From NCBI RefSeq assembly GCF_012844455.2, contig NZ_JABBCQ020000004.1, positions 240,979 through 304,978 on the forward strand: a stretch of DNA of 64,000 bases, in the 5' to 3' direction. Shown in pieces: positions 17,890-26,964 of the stretch; position 1 is the stretch's first letter; every line of letters begins with the position of its first letter. The DNA comes from Comamonas suwonensis. Its GTDB lineage: Bacteria; Pseudomonadota; Gammaproteobacteria; Burkholderiales; Burkholderiaceae_C. The notes under the pieces are model-generated. The model had not been told where the DNA came from, made no database searches, and worked only from the letters and a program-made list of their open reading frames with translations. The position numbers were made by a program, and so were the translations under genes.

Positions 17890-19013
17890 TCAGTGTAAAA
17901 TTCAGCTATGGTGTTGGCTATGGCATCAATATTCTCCTCCCCCAACCACCAGCCACAGGGAATCGCCATGATATGCCCCATGATGTATTCGGTCCCATCT
18001 AGCTGAGCCTGAACAGGAGAAAATCCGGTATAGACATCATTACGCTGATGCAATATCGATGCATTAATATTATTTCTCTTGAGTGTTTCGAGAAGCTGGT
18101 CGCGCTGCTCCGCATAAATCAAAAAAACCCAGTATGCAGGCAATTTATCTTTATCTGTAGCAATCAGATTGATACCTTTGATATTCACCAACCCTGCTCT
18201 CAAGCGCTCTGCATTTCTCAATGTCTGAGCTTGTCTTGCAGCAAGTGTGGGCAATTGTGCAAGAGACACTGCGGCGTTCAACTGGCTGAAGGAAGCTGAG
18301 ATTCCAATTTCTGGAACATCACATCCCGGATCAATTTCACCGCGATGATCCCTGAAGTTTTTATAATCGACACCAAAACGCCGAAGTTTTTTGGCACGAT
18401 TTTCATTCGCATCATCAGGACAGACCACAGCGCCGCCTTCGAAGCCGTTGACCTGACGGTTCGGATAAAACGAATAAACTGAAAAATCGCCCATCTGCCC
18501 CACTGGACTTCCTCCAGTCAATGCACCCAAGGCGTTATTGCAATCCTCTATTAATTTAATACTGTTGGTACGGCATATTGAGGAGATCTTGGCTGTTTCC
18601 GCCGGATAGCCCGCAATATGGTAAAGCAATACGGCCTTGATATCGGGAGACATCTTACGTCCCAGATCTTCTGGGCACATGGACAGTATTTTCGGATTGA
18701 TATCAATCCATACTGGCTCAGCCCCCACAATAGCAATTGCGGAGTTGGTCGAAAGGCAGGAAAAGGCCTGTGTTGCCACTTTGTCCCCGGGCTGTACCCC
18801 AGACAACTTCAGCGCCAATATCAAAGCGCTGGTCATATCATTTGTTAGAACGATATGATCTTTTTTCACAAGTTGCGAAAGCTCCCTTTCAAACTGTTCC
18901 ACCAAGGGACCTGCAGCAATTTGCCCCGATCTAATTACATCCAGTGCTGCTTTTTCCATTTCCGGCAAATTAACCGGAACGAAAAGTGGCATTTTCCCGC
19001 TTCCTGAACTCAT
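17886..19013 (-). CDS. DegT/DnrJ/EryC1-family protein lacking the PLP lysine
   Basis: This protein of about 375 residues has the sugar-aminotransferase fold: SGQIAAGPLVEQFERELS, GDKVATQAFSCLSTNSAI, LIEDCNNALGA with the PLP-binding Asp157, and SFYPNRQVNGFEGGAVV. In the last block the Schiff-base lysine (normally HPTK or QAIK) is replaced: Arg186 stands where the paralogue encoded next door has Lys182. A standard aminotransferase reaction is therefore unlikely. It may be a dehydratase-like variant, a regulatory partner or a non-catalytic subunit. The ATG at 19013 follows AAGG by 9 bases; TTG/ATG starts at 19022 and 19019 are possible. Confidence 0.85.
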   Translation of the reverse strand: MSSGSGKMPLFVPVNLPEMEKAALDVIRSGQIAAGPLVEQFERELSQLVKKDHIVLTNDMTSALILALKLSGVQPGDKVATQAFSCLSTNSAIAIVGAEPVWIDINPKILSMCPEDLGRKMSPDIKAVLLYHIAGYPAETAKISSICRTNSIKLIEDCNNALGALTGGSPVGQMGDFSVYSFYPNRQVNGFEGGAVVCPDDANENRAKKLRRFGVDYKNFRDHRGEIDPGCDVPEIGISASFSQLNAAVSLAQLPTLAARQAQTLRNAERLRAGLVNIKGINLIATDKDKLPAYWVFLIYAEQRDQLLETLKRNNINASILHQRNDVYTGFSPVQAQLDGTEYIMGHIMAIPCGWWLGEENIDAIANTIAEFYTD

Positions 19014-19018
19014 GATCA

Positions 19019-20104
19019 TCAACCTTTTCGCAACGCGTTGACGATATGGTTACGGTCTTCCGCACTCACCCACCAGCCGCATGGGATATGCAAAAGACGT
19101 TGATAGAACTTCTCCAGCCCTGGCAAAGAAGTCTCGGACTGCGAGAAGATGCTGTGGAAATTGTTCGGCCGATGCAATTTTGAAGCATGAATACCCGCTC
19201 CAGCAAGCGACTTTTCAATTTCATCACTGGTATCACTCAGCATGGTATACAGCCAATAACTGGATTCTCCTTTTTCATCGCATTTTGCGAAATCCAGTCC
19301 AGGAATCTTTGCTAATTCGTGGTCAAAATATTTTCCATTCTCCTTGAAGGCATTGATGCGAGCATCAATTACCTGCAGTTGCGAAAGACCAATTGTCGCA
19401 ACCACATTGTTCATATTATATTTATAACCAATGCTTGTTATGTCCACCTCGGTACGAGGCACCCCTTTCAGCATGCCAAACCATCGAAACTTCTTGGCTG
19501 GCCTCATATGCCTTTCTTCCTTGCATATAAGAACCCCTCCATCAACCATCGGCATGTGTTTGATCGCTTGAAAAGAGAATATAGAAAAATCTCCAATCAA
19601 TCCAACTGAATTTCCATCATATTTGGCCCCCAAGGCATGGGCACAATCCTCGATGAGAGAGATTCCATGTCTGTCTGCGATTTCTCGTATTTCAGCCAAA
19701 CGTACCGGATAACCAGCATAATGAACAACGATGATAGCTTTTGTTTTGGACGTAATCTTTTCCAGAATAGAGTTCGGATCAATATTTCCAGAAACCGGAT
19801 CCACATCCGCCCAAACCACCTTGGCTCCGCAATAAAGGATAGATGTATTGGTCGGCTCAGCAGTCATAGGAGTGCTGATCACTTCGTCTCCGGGAGATAC
19901 GCCGGAAAGAGTCAATGCAGCATGGAGCGCGGCAGTTCCACTGCTCATGGCCAAAACATGCGACAACCCAAAATGCTTGCTGAACCTCTCTTCGAATTCG
20001 TAAACCTGTTCGCCTTCCGCAATCTGTCCGCTGTATAGAACACGTTCAAGCGAAGGCATCAACTGTTCAGATGGTGGCAGTCCAACTTTAACTAGGGGCA
20101 ACAT
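19019..20104 (-). CDS. DegT/DnrJ/EryC1-family sugar aminotransferase
   Basis: This 361-residue enzyme has LYSGQIAEGEQVYEFEERFS, MSSGTAALHAALTLSGVSPGDEV, LIEDCAHALGA (Asp153 for the PLP ring) and FSFQAIKHMPMVDGG, in which Lys182 should form the PLP Schiff base. Such enzymes aminate keto-sugar nucleotides. Here the likely substrate is the 4-keto-6-deoxy sugar made by the FnlA-like dehydratase of the same operon, with a GNAT encoded upstream that could acetylate the product. Its stop overlaps the start region of the lysine-less paralogue. Regiochemistry is not known. Confidence 0.9.
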   Translation of the reverse strand: MLPLVKVGLPPSEQLMPSLERVLYSGQIAEGEQVYEFEERFSKHFGLSHVLAMSSGTAALHAALTLSGVSPGDEVISTPMTAEPTNTSILYCGAKVVWADVDPVSGNIDPNSILEKITSKTKAIIVVHYAGYPVRLAEIREIADRHGISLIEDCAHALGAKYDGNSVGLIGDFSIFSFQAIKHMPMVDGGVLICKEERHMRPAKKFRWFGMLKGVPRTEVDITSIGYKYNMNNVVATIGLSQLQVIDARINAFKENGKYFDHELAKIPGLDFAKCDEKGESSYWLYTMLSDTSDEIEKSLAGAGIHASKLHRPNNFHSIFSQSETSLPGLEKFYQRLLHIPCGWWVSAEDRNHIVNALRKG

Positions 20105-20112
20105 AAATTTTC

Positions 20113-20961
20113 CTAAATTCTTTCCAAGACGGGAATTTTGATCTTATTGACAAGATCAGAGACACGCAGTTTCAAATCGATTGTGTGCCACATCTGAAGA
20201 TTGACCAGATCCACATTTATTTCGTAGCCCAAGCGTTCCAGCTCACCCTTCAGAGGATCATCTTTTTCAATATTCAATCTCCAGCTATTCACCAAATTTC
20301 TGGCCATCAAATAAGCCGCCTCTTTCACATCCCCCTTATAGCCAGCAACAATCCATCCATTTCCATCCTTGATCAAGAAAACAGAAGAAATCTTTCCTTT
20401 CAACTCATTAATAGATTGAGCAAATGGAGGTATCGCCTTTCCCTGTATTTCGGCAATATTAAAATCAACTAAGAAAATATCTTCTTTTTCATCTACTCTT
20501 TCCTTTTTATGAACCCATCCATATTGCCAAGCATCTGCCCCAAAAAAACCATACTGTGCATACAGTGCCGGTGAATTTGTCCACAACGTCAGTGCATCAA
20601 ATGAATCAACCCTAGCCTCACTCAAGGCTGCTTCAAGAAGCATTCTGGAAATTCCTTGGCCTCTGAAGTCGAAACTCACGCAAACCAAGCCAATCATCCC
20701 CACTTTAACATCATGACCGTCAATCAATCCTCGCCAGTTCTTGACCACAAGCCCACCGACTACGCGCGCCTTGATCTCTGCCAAGATATAGAACCCCTTA
20801 TCCAGAGGTTCAAGAATCCAAGGGAAATGCCTGACTAGAGATATACCTCTACTCTTTGATTGAAAAAAAATATCCCAAGCCAGTTCTTCAAAACCAGGGA
20901 CCCTATCTGATGTTTTTCTAATCGTAACCATCATTTTTCCCAAATATTTATTTCCATTCAT
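20113..20961 (-). CDS. GNAT-family N-acetyltransferase
   Basis: This protein has 282 residues from the ATG at 20961; a shorter start at 20934 (MVTIRKTSDRVPGFEE) has a better GGGA ribosome site. The acetyl-CoA motif A is VGMIGLVCVSFDFRGQGISRMLLEAAL, followed by TLWTNSPALYAQYGFFGADAW. The C-terminal 120 residues are not recognisable. As first gene of the polysaccharide operon and next to a sugar aminotransferase, it could N-acetylate an amino sugar, although GNATs of this shape also modify other small molecules. Confidence 0.75.
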   Translation of the reverse strand: MNGNKYLGKMMVTIRKTSDRVPGFEELAWDIFFQSKSRGISLVRHFPWILEPLDKGFYILAEIKARVVGGLVVKNWRGLIDGHDVKVGMIGLVCVSFDFRGQGISRMLLEAALSEARVDSFDALTLWTNSPALYAQYGFFGADAWQYGWVHKKERVDEKEDIFLVDFNIAEIQGKAIPPFAQSINELKGKISSVFLIKDGNGWIVAGYKGDVKEAAYLMARNLVNSWRLNIEKDDPLKGELERLGYEINVDLVNLQMWHTIDLKLRVSDLVNKIKIPVLERI

Positions 20962-21018
20962 TTATGGAGAAAGGTTTGGGCATCATTTTTTTTTAAAATG
21001 ACCAAGAATATAAAATCA

Positions 21019-23133
21019 TCACGCGACAAGCTTCGCCAAATCCGCCACCCGATTCATAGCCCCATGGAGCGAAGCCAGCAAGCCCAGTCGATTGGCCTTG
21101 AGGGTCGGATCTTCGGCATTGACCATGACATGCTCGAAGAATGCATCGACCGCAGCACGCAATGCTGCCAGTGTTTGCAGGCTGGCGGTGTAATCACCTG
21201 CTGCAAGCTGTTGCTGGGCTTTGGGCGCCACTTGTTGCAGCACCGCATACAGGTCTTTTTCAGCCTGTTCCACCAGCTGCGCCTCGTTCACCTGGGGCTG
21301 AACGTCGGTTTCAGCTTTCTTCAAAATATTGCCCACACGCTTGTTGGCCGCAGCCAGGGCCGCAGCCTCGGGCAGGGTCGCAAACGCGCGCACGGCCTCC
21401 AGGCGCTTTTGCACATCGGACAGGCGCTGGGGATGCAGGGCCAGCACGGCCTCGACTTCCTGGGCGCTGTAGCCTTGTTCGCGGAACATATTGGCCAGGC
21501 GGTCGTAGATGAATTCGACCAGCTGGGGCGTGGCGTCCTGGATCTTGTCGCCAAAGGCGGGCAAGGTGCTGACCAGCAGGGTTTCCAGATCCAGCTCCAG
21601 ATCCTTTTCGACCAGCATGCGGATCACGCCCAGCGCATGGCGGCGCAGGGCGAAGGGGTCGCGGTCGCCGGTGGGCAGGTTGCCGATACCGAACATGCCG
21701 ACCAGGGTTTCGAGCTTGTCGGCCAGGGCCACGATCACGCCGACATCGCCGCGCGGCAGTTCGTCGCCGGCAAAGCGGGGCTTGTAGTGGTCTTCGATGG
21801 CATCTGCCACAGCCACATCCAGGCCGTCGTTCTGGGCGTAGTAACGGCCCATGATGCCTTGCAGCTCGGGGAACTCGCCCACCATGTCGGTGACCAGATC
21901 GGTCTTGGCCAGCATGGCGGCCTGGTCGGCCAGACGGCCCAGCTCGGAGTTGCCCAACTGCTGGGCAATGCTCTTGGCGATGGCGCGTACGCGCGCGATG
22001 CGCTCGCCCTGGGTGCCCAGCTTGTTGTGATAGACCACCTTGTCCAGCTGCTCTACGCGGCTGGCCAGGGTCTTTTTGCGGTCCTGGTCGAAGAAGAACT
22101 TGGCGTCCGCCAGACGGGGGCGCACCACACGTTCGTTACCGCCGACCACGGCCGAAGCGTCCTGGGGCTGAATGTTGCTGACGATCAGGAACTGGTGGGT
22201 CAGCTTGCCATTGGCATCCAGCAGCGGGAAGTACTTCTGATTGGCCTTCATGGTCAAAATCAGGCACTCCTGGGGCACGGCCAGGAATTCCTTCTCGAAC
22301 TCGCAGACCAGCACATTGGGGCGCTCGACCAGGGCCGTCACCTCGTCCAGCAGGGCCGGGTCGTCGATGGGGCGCACGTCGCCGCCAATGCGTTCGGCGG
22401 CGGCCTGCAGCTGGCGGGCGATATCGGCACGGCGCTCGGTGAAGCTGGCGATCACGGCGCCCTCTTCGCGCAGTTGCTCGGCATAGCTGTCGGCATTCTG
22501 GATGACCACGGGGTCCACAGCGGCTTCAAAGCGGTGGCCATGGGTGGCGGCACCGGCCGTCAGGCCCAGGGCCTTCACGCCGATCAGCACCTGGGTGCCA
22601 TGCAGCACGACCAGACCGTGGGCCGGGCGCACAAAGTGCACGCTGGTCCAGCCGTCCTGCAACTGGTAGCGCATGACCTTGGGGATGGGCAGCTTGGCCA
22701 GTGCTTCATCCAGCGCCTTTTGCACGCCATCGGTCAGCAGCACGCCCTTGGCAGTGGATTCGTAGAACAGGGCTTCGGCCTTGCCTTCGCCCTGGCGCTT
22801 CAGAGCGGCCACGGCGGATTCGTCGGACCCCAGGGCCGCCAGCTTTTTCAGCAGTGCGGCCGTGGGCTTGCCCTCGGCATCCAGCGCCACGGAGACAGGC
22901 ATCAGCTTTTGCGAGACAGCCTTGTCCTCAGCCTGAGGCAGCACTTCGGTGATGTGCACGGCCAGACGGCGGGGCGAGGCGTAGGCGGTCAGGCGCGACT
23001 CGGTCGATGCCAGCAGTCCCTGGGCCTTGAGCTGCTCGAAGATGACGGCAGCAAAAGCATCGCCGAGCTTTTGCAGCGCCTTGGGCGGCAGCTCTTCGAC
23101 AAACAGTTCAACCAGTAGATTCGATGCGTTCAT
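21019..23133 (-). CDS. glyS: Glycyl-tRNA synthetase beta subunit
   Basis: This 704-residue protein begins NLLVELFVEELPPKALQKLGDAF and shows the tRNA-synt_2f blocks TAYASPRRLAVHI, GATHGHRFEA and GNERVVRPRLADAKFF. The C-terminal half is an HD-like/DALR anticodon-binding region. It pairs with GlyQ in the alpha2beta2 enzyme that charges tRNA-Gly. glyQ lies 97 bp upstream on the same strand, the normal order. Length and order match the family. Confidence 0.97.
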   Translation of the reverse strand: MNASNLLVELFVEELPPKALQKLGDAFAAVIFEQLKAQGLLASTESRLTAYASPRRLAVHITEVLPQAEDKAVSQKLMPVSVALDAEGKPTAALLKKLAALGSDESAVAALKRQGEGKAEALFYESTAKGVLLTDGVQKALDEALAKLPIPKVMRYQLQDGWTSVHFVRPAHGLVVLHGTQVLIGVKALGLTAGAATHGHRFEAAVDPVVIQNADSYAEQLREEGAVIASFTERRADIARQLQAAAERIGGDVRPIDDPALLDEVTALVERPNVLVCEFEKEFLAVPQECLILTMKANQKYFPLLDANGKLTHQFLIVSNIQPQDASAVVGGNERVVRPRLADAKFFFDQDRKKTLASRVEQLDKVVYHNKLGTQGERIARVRAIAKSIAQQLGNSELGRLADQAAMLAKTDLVTDMVGEFPELQGIMGRYYAQNDGLDVAVADAIEDHYKPRFAGDELPRGDVGVIVALADKLETLVGMFGIGNLPTGDRDPFALRRHALGVIRMLVEKDLELDLETLLVSTLPAFGDKIQDATPQLVEFIYDRLANMFREQGYSAQEVEAVLALHPQRLSDVQKRLEAVRAFATLPEAAALAAANKRVGNILKKAETDVQPQVNEAQLVEQAEKDLYAVLQQVAPKAQQQLAAGDYTASLQTLAALRAAVDAFFEHVMVNAEDPTLKANRLGLLASLHGAMNRVADLAKLVA

Positions 23134-23136
23134 GAT

Positions 23137-23198
23137 GATTTTGATAGCAGTCAGCGCTTTCTAGATCAAGGCTGGCTGCTGAAATTTTGGAATTTGGG
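23137..23198. repeat. Dispersed small repeat between glyQ and glyS
   Basis: The TTTTGATAGCAGTCAGCGCTT motif followed by a partly complementary tail fills most of the glyQ-glyS gap. It is one of about seven related copies in this window. I recall similar intergenic repeats as common in Comamonadaceae genomes. Confidence 0.5.
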
Positions 23199-23230
23199 AC
23201 GGTGGTAGCGTGAAAGCGGCTCAGACAGGC

Positions 23231-24169
23231 TCAAGCGGCTTTCTTGGCTGCCTGCTCTGCGGCCTTGGCCAGCTCGGCCAGCACCTCGTCGGCGTGCTGC
23301 TTGGGCGCCATGGGGAAGCCCAGACGCGCGCGGCTGTCCAGATAGCTCTTGCCCACGGCGCGGGCCAGATTGCGGATGCGGCCGATATAGGCAGCGCGCT
23401 CGGTCACTGAGATGGCGCCACGGGCGTCCAGCAGGTTGAAGGTGTGGGCGGCCTTGAGCACCTGCTCATAGGCAGGCAGCGCCAGCTGGGCGTCGATCAG
23501 CTGATTGGCCGTGCCTTCGTGGGCCGCAAAGGCGCTGAACAGGAACTCGGCATTCGAATGCTCGAAGTTGTAGGTGGACTGCTCCACTTCGTTCTGATGG
23601 AACACGTCGCCATAGGACAGGCCGTCGGTATAGACCAGGTCGTACACCGATTCCTTGCCCTGCAGATACATGGCCAGACGCTCCAGCCCGTAGGTGATCT
23701 CGCCGGTGGCGGGCTTGCAGTCGATGCCGGCCACTTGCTGGAAGTAGGTGAACTGGGTCACTTCCATGCCGTTGAGCCAGACTTCCCAGCCCAGGCCCCA
23801 GGCGCCCAGCGTGGGGTTTTCCCAGTCGTCCTCGACAAAGCGGATGTCGTTCTTCTTCAGATCGAAGCCCAGTGCTTCGAGCGAGCCCAGATACAGCTCA
23901 AGGATGTTGTCGGGTGCGGGCTTGAGCACCACCTGGAATTGGTAGTAGTGCTGCAGGCGGTTGGGGTTCTCGCCATAGCGGCCGTCCTTGGGGCGGCGGC
24001 TGGGCTGCACGTAAGCGGCCTTCCAGGGCTCGGGGCCGATGGCACGCAGAAAGGTCGCGGTGTGCGAGGTACCGGCGCCGACTTCCATGTCATAGGGCTG
24101 GAGCAATGCACAGCCCTGTTCGGCCCAGTAGGACTGCAGTTTCAGAATGATTTGTTGGAAGGTCAGCAT
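23231..24169 (-). CDS. glyQ: Glycyl-tRNA synthetase alpha subunit
   Basis: This 312-residue class II synthetase subunit begins [34 protein letters not shown]. Further conserved blocks are [28 protein letters not shown] (motif 2 region) and [23 protein letters not shown]. It forms the catalytic aminoacylation centre with GlyS. Length is normal (about 300). The two genes form an operon, and transcription begins in the 378-bp gap upstream. Confidence 0.97.
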   Translation of the reverse strand: MLTFQQIILKLQSYWAEQGCALLQPYDMEVGAGTSHTATFLRAIGPEPWKAAYVQPSRRPKDGRYGENPNRLQHYYQFQVVLKPAPDNILELYLGSLEALGFDLKKNDIRFVEDDWENPTLGAWGLGWEVWLNGMEVTQFTYFQQVAGIDCKPATGEITYGLERLAMYLQGKESVYDLVYTDGLSYGDVFHQNEVEQSTYNFEHSNAEFLFSAFAAHEGTANQLIDAQLALPAYEQVLKAAHTFNLLDARGAISVTERAAYIGRIRNLARAVGKSYLDSRARLGFPMAPKQHADEVLAELAKAAEQAAKKAA

Positions 24170-24547
24170 GACAAAAGGTACGTTCGCGCGGCAGAAATAA
24201 TCTGTCGCTTATCTATATAGGAGTGTCTGGGCGGTCTAGCCGCGTAGACAGTGATTCTAAGTCTGAGAGTCCTACGCTGGGCGTAGGCTGTATCCGCGGC
24301 CCCACGGAATGCATTCTCCAAGGCAGCAACTGCGGATGAGATTTCAAAATGTGAAAGTTCTTACAGCGCTGTTTTCGCGCCCATGCGACTGAAATCAGGC
24401 TTTTTAGGCAGCTAGCCCATATAGATCAAGCGGAAGACGCTCACTTTTTTAACAATTTCCCTACCGCTCTTTGGCGATAGCGAGGCTGCGCAGCCTGCCA
24501 GCCTCCTAGAATGTTTCATTTCCCGTCATCCACTTCTGGAGCTCGCC
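24170..24547. other. 378-bp divergent intergenic region between glyQ and the SPFH gene
   Basis: No credible gene is present. It must carry promoters for both flanking genes, but I cannot place -35/-10 boxes with confidence. A perfect 7-bp hairpin CCTACGC-TGG-GCGTAGG lies at 24271-24287 without a T tract, so it is not a terminator. It might be a leader or protein-binding structure. Confidence 0.4.
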
Positions 24548-25657
24548 ATGGATTTCATGAAAATCATCACCAAGCAACTGATTGAAATCATCGAATGGAC
24601 CGATGATTCGCGCGACACGCTGTCATACCGCTGGCCTGATGAGGACAAGGAAATCAAGAACGGCGCCCAGCTGATCGTTCGTGAGTCGCAACAGGTTCAG
24701 TTTGTCTCCGAAGGCCAGTTCGTAGACCTGTTCAATCCGGGTCGCTATCAGCTGACCACGCAGAACATTCCCATCCTGTCCACATTGCGTGGCTGGAAGT
24801 ACGGCTTCAACTCGCCCTTCAAGTGCGATGTTTACTACATCAACACGCGCTTGTTCACGGGCAACAAGTGGGGAACGTCCAACCCCATCATGATGCGTGA
24901 CAAGGACTTTGGCGTAATCCGTCTGCGCGCCTTTGGTACCTATGACTTCCGCATCGTGGACCCGGCCAAGTTCCTCAAGGAAGTGGCGGGCACCGATCAG
25001 AATTTCCGTCTGGACGAGTTTGCCGACACCATGCGCTCGCGCATTGTCAGCATCTTCTCTGAAGCACTGGCCAAGGCACACATTCCCGCGCTCGACGTGG
25101 CCCAGCGCTATAGCGAGCTGGGAGATGCGCTGCTGCAGCTGATCAACCCACCTGTCGCAGAAAAATACGGCCTGGAGATCACCAGCTTCCTGCTGGAAAA
25201 CGTCTCCGTGCCGCCTGAGGTCGAGCAAGCCATCGACAAGCGCTCCAGCATGGGCGCCATTGGCAACCTCAACGATTATGTGAAGTACCAGATGGGCCAA
25301 GCCATGGCCAACGGCGGCGAAGGTGCGGCTGCGGCCACCATCCCCGCCACCATGGCCATGGGCTTTGGCATGGCACAAGAGATGATGAAGGGCATGCAGT
25401 CTGGCGGCGGCGCTATCGCAGCAGGAGCAACTGCCGCAGATCCCTTCTCGCCTGCAGCCTCACAGGCTGCGCAAACACCGGCCGCCCCCGCTGCAGGTGG
25501 ACTGCAAGTTCTGACCCCTGCTCAAGCAGCGCAGGTGCTGGGGGTAGCCGAGGCTGATGTACTGGCCGAAATTCAGGCCGGCAACCTCAAAGCCCGCCAG
25601 ATCGGCAGCCAGTGGCGTATTGCGCAGGCGGCACTTGACGAGTTCTTGAGAGGGTAA
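24548..25657 (+). CDS. SPFH/band-7 protein with C-terminal excisionase-type helix-turn-helix
   Basis: This 369-residue protein starts at an ATG preceded by GGAGCTCGCC. Residues 1-235 match the SPFH domain of virion-core/YdjI-like proteins (LIVRESQQVQFVSEGQF, NPGRYQLTTQNIPILST, LRAFGTYDFRI, LLENVSVPPEVEQAIDKR). A Met/Ala/Gly-rich linker follows, and the last 50 residues are an HTH_17 excisionase-type domain (LTPAQAAQVLGVAEADVLAEI then GSQWRIAQAALDEFL). There is no transmembrane helix. SPFH proteins form membrane-linked oligomers. The added DNA-binding-type domain is unusual and may instead act as a protein contact. The next gene encodes a zinc-ribbon membrane protein, a common partner. Confidence 0.85.
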   Translation: MDFMKIITKQLIEIIEWTDDSRDTLSYRWPDEDKEIKNGAQLIVRESQQVQFVSEGQFVDLFNPGRYQLTTQNIPILSTLRGWKYGFNSPFKCDVYYINTRLFTGNKWGTSNPIMMRDKDFGVIRLRAFGTYDFRIVDPAKFLKEVAGTDQNFRLDEFADTMRSRIVSIFSEALAKAHIPALDVAQRYSELGDALLQLINPPVAEKYGLEITSFLLENVSVPPEVEQAIDKRSSMGAIGNLNDYVKYQMGQAMANGGEGAAAATIPATMAMGFGMAQEMMKGMQSGGGAIAAGATAADPFSPAASQAAQTPAAPAAGGLQVLTPAQAAQVLGVAEADVLAEIQAGNLKARQIGSQWRIAQAALDEFLRG

Positions 25658-25659
25658 AA

Positions 25660-25780
25660 GCCCCCTGAGCCGCTACGCGGCTTTCCCTCTCTCGCTTGGC
25701 GGGAGGGGGTCTACGCCCTCTTGCTGCGGGGCGGCCCTTCCCGGCGTTTCTTTGATTGGCTGCGCCGGTGTCCAAGGTCC
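25660..25780. repeat. REP-like palindromic intergenic repeat
   Basis: The gap between the SPFH and zinc-ribbon genes holds nested short palindromes (AGCCGC-TAC-GCGGCT; CTCTCGC and GCGGGAGGGGG-type arms; CGGGGCGGCCC). The string resembles GC-rich intergenic repeats that I recall from Comamonas, Delftia and Acidovorax genomes. A genome-wide count was not possible here. Confidence 0.45.
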
Positions 25781-25799
25781 AATGCAGTGCCTTTGAGAA

Positions 25800-26963
25800 A
25801 TGCACGCCGTGACCGACAAAGCCCCCTCTTCCAGCTACACCCCTGCCACTGAAGCCGCGCCGCCCACCATGGTCGGCAAACATGTCTGCCCGGAATGTGC
25901 AGGCAATCTGGAGTGGAATGCCAAAGCCCAGTCGCTCAAGTGCCCCTACTGCGGCACGGTGGTGCCCTGGAGTGAGGAGACGCAGCCTGAACTGGGGCAG
26001 GCTGTCTTGGAGCAGGATTTAGCCGAGGCTTTGCGCAACCCCGCCAACGGCCGCGGCTGGGGAACGGATGAGCGCTACGAGGTGCAATGCCAGAACTGTC
26101 GTGCCATTTCGGTCTTTCTGAACAAGACAACAGCCCAGCGTTGTGACTTTTGCGGTTCACCCGCCATAGTCGCCCACGAAGAGCGCAACGACGCCATCAC
26201 GCCGCAAAGCATCTTGCCGTTCAAGATCAGCGACGGGCAGGTTCGCGACAAGATTCGCCAGTGGTATGGCAGCCGCTGGTTTGCACCCAGCAAACTCAAA
26301 AGCGCAGCACTGACCGATACGCTGCACGGCGTGTATCTGCCCTATTGGACTTTTGACGCCCACGCCGCCGCCCAGTGGTGGGCCGAGGCCGGGTATTACT
26401 ACTACACCACCGAGTCGTATCGCGACAGCAACGGCAATGTGCAAACCCGCCAAGTGCAGCATGTGCGCTGGGAGCCGGTATCAGGCAGCCTGCAGCATTT
26501 CTTTGACGATGAACTGGTGCCTGGCACCGTCGGCGTACAACCCAACCTGCTGCGTCAGATTGAGCCCTTTCCCACCACCACCGACCTCAAGCCCTACAGC
26601 CCCGAATTTGTGCGCGGCTGGACGGTAGAGCGTTACCAGGTGGACCTGAGCAAAGCCGCCAAGCTCAACGAAGAAGATATGGACAGCCAGCTGCGCAATC
26701 TTTGCTCACAGCAGGTCCCAGGCGATACCCAGCGCAACCTGCAGGTGCAGCGCCAGTACTCAGGCCGCACCTTCAAACACACGCTGGTACCCGCCTGGCT
26801 GGTGGGCTACACCTACGGCAGCAAGACCTACCAGATCGTGGCCAATGGCTATACAGGACAGATTGCCGGTGAACGGCCTTATAGCTGGGTGAAGATCACC
26901 TTCGCCGTTCTGGCGGTGCTTTTGCTGTTGATGCTGATTGCTCCGATATTGGTTCAAAGCTAA
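25800..26963 (+). CDS. Two-zinc-ribbon protein with C-terminal membrane helix
   Basis: This 387-residue protein has Cys4 zinc ribbons at CPECAGNLEWN..KCPYCG (Cys 30, 33, 48, 51) and CQNCRAISVF..RCDFCG (Cys 97, 100, 115, 118). A central beta-rich domain contains LPYWTFDAHAAAQWWAEAGYYYYTT. One strong transmembrane helix lies at about 365-384 (ITFAVLAVLLLLMLIAPILV), so it is tail-anchored in the membrane. Homologues often accompany SPFH-domain genes, as here, 142 bp downstream. They are thought to work together at the membrane, but no biochemical role is established to my knowledge. Confidence 0.82.
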   Translation: MHAVTDKAPSSSYTPATEAAPPTMVGKHVCPECAGNLEWNAKAQSLKCPYCGTVVPWSEETQPELGQAVLEQDLAEALRNPANGRGWGTDERYEVQCQNCRAISVFLNKTTAQRCDFCGSPAIVAHEERNDAITPQSILPFKISDGQVRDKIRQWYGSRWFAPSKLKSAALTDTLHGVYLPYWTFDAHAAAQWWAEAGYYYYTTESYRDSNGNVQTRQVQHVRWEPVSGSLQHFFDDELVPGTVGVQPNLLRQIEPFPTTTDLKPYSPEFVRGWTVERYQVDLSKAAKLNEEDMDSQLRNLCSQQVPGDTQRNLQVQRQYSGRTFKHTLVPAWLVGYTYGSKTYQIVANGYTGQIAGERPYSWVKITFAVLAVLLLLMLIAPILVQS

Positions 26964-26964
26964 T

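Noticed and set aside
20998..23118. 706-codon open frame opposite glyS
   Set aside because: It is an antisense shadow of glyS. The translation is rich in Gln, His, Gly and Leu with no recognisable domain, as expected from GC-rich codon bias in the opposite frame.
24271..24287. Hairpin CCTACGC-TGG-GCGTAGG read as a terminator
   Set aside because: There is no T tract on either strand and it lies in a divergent promoter region.
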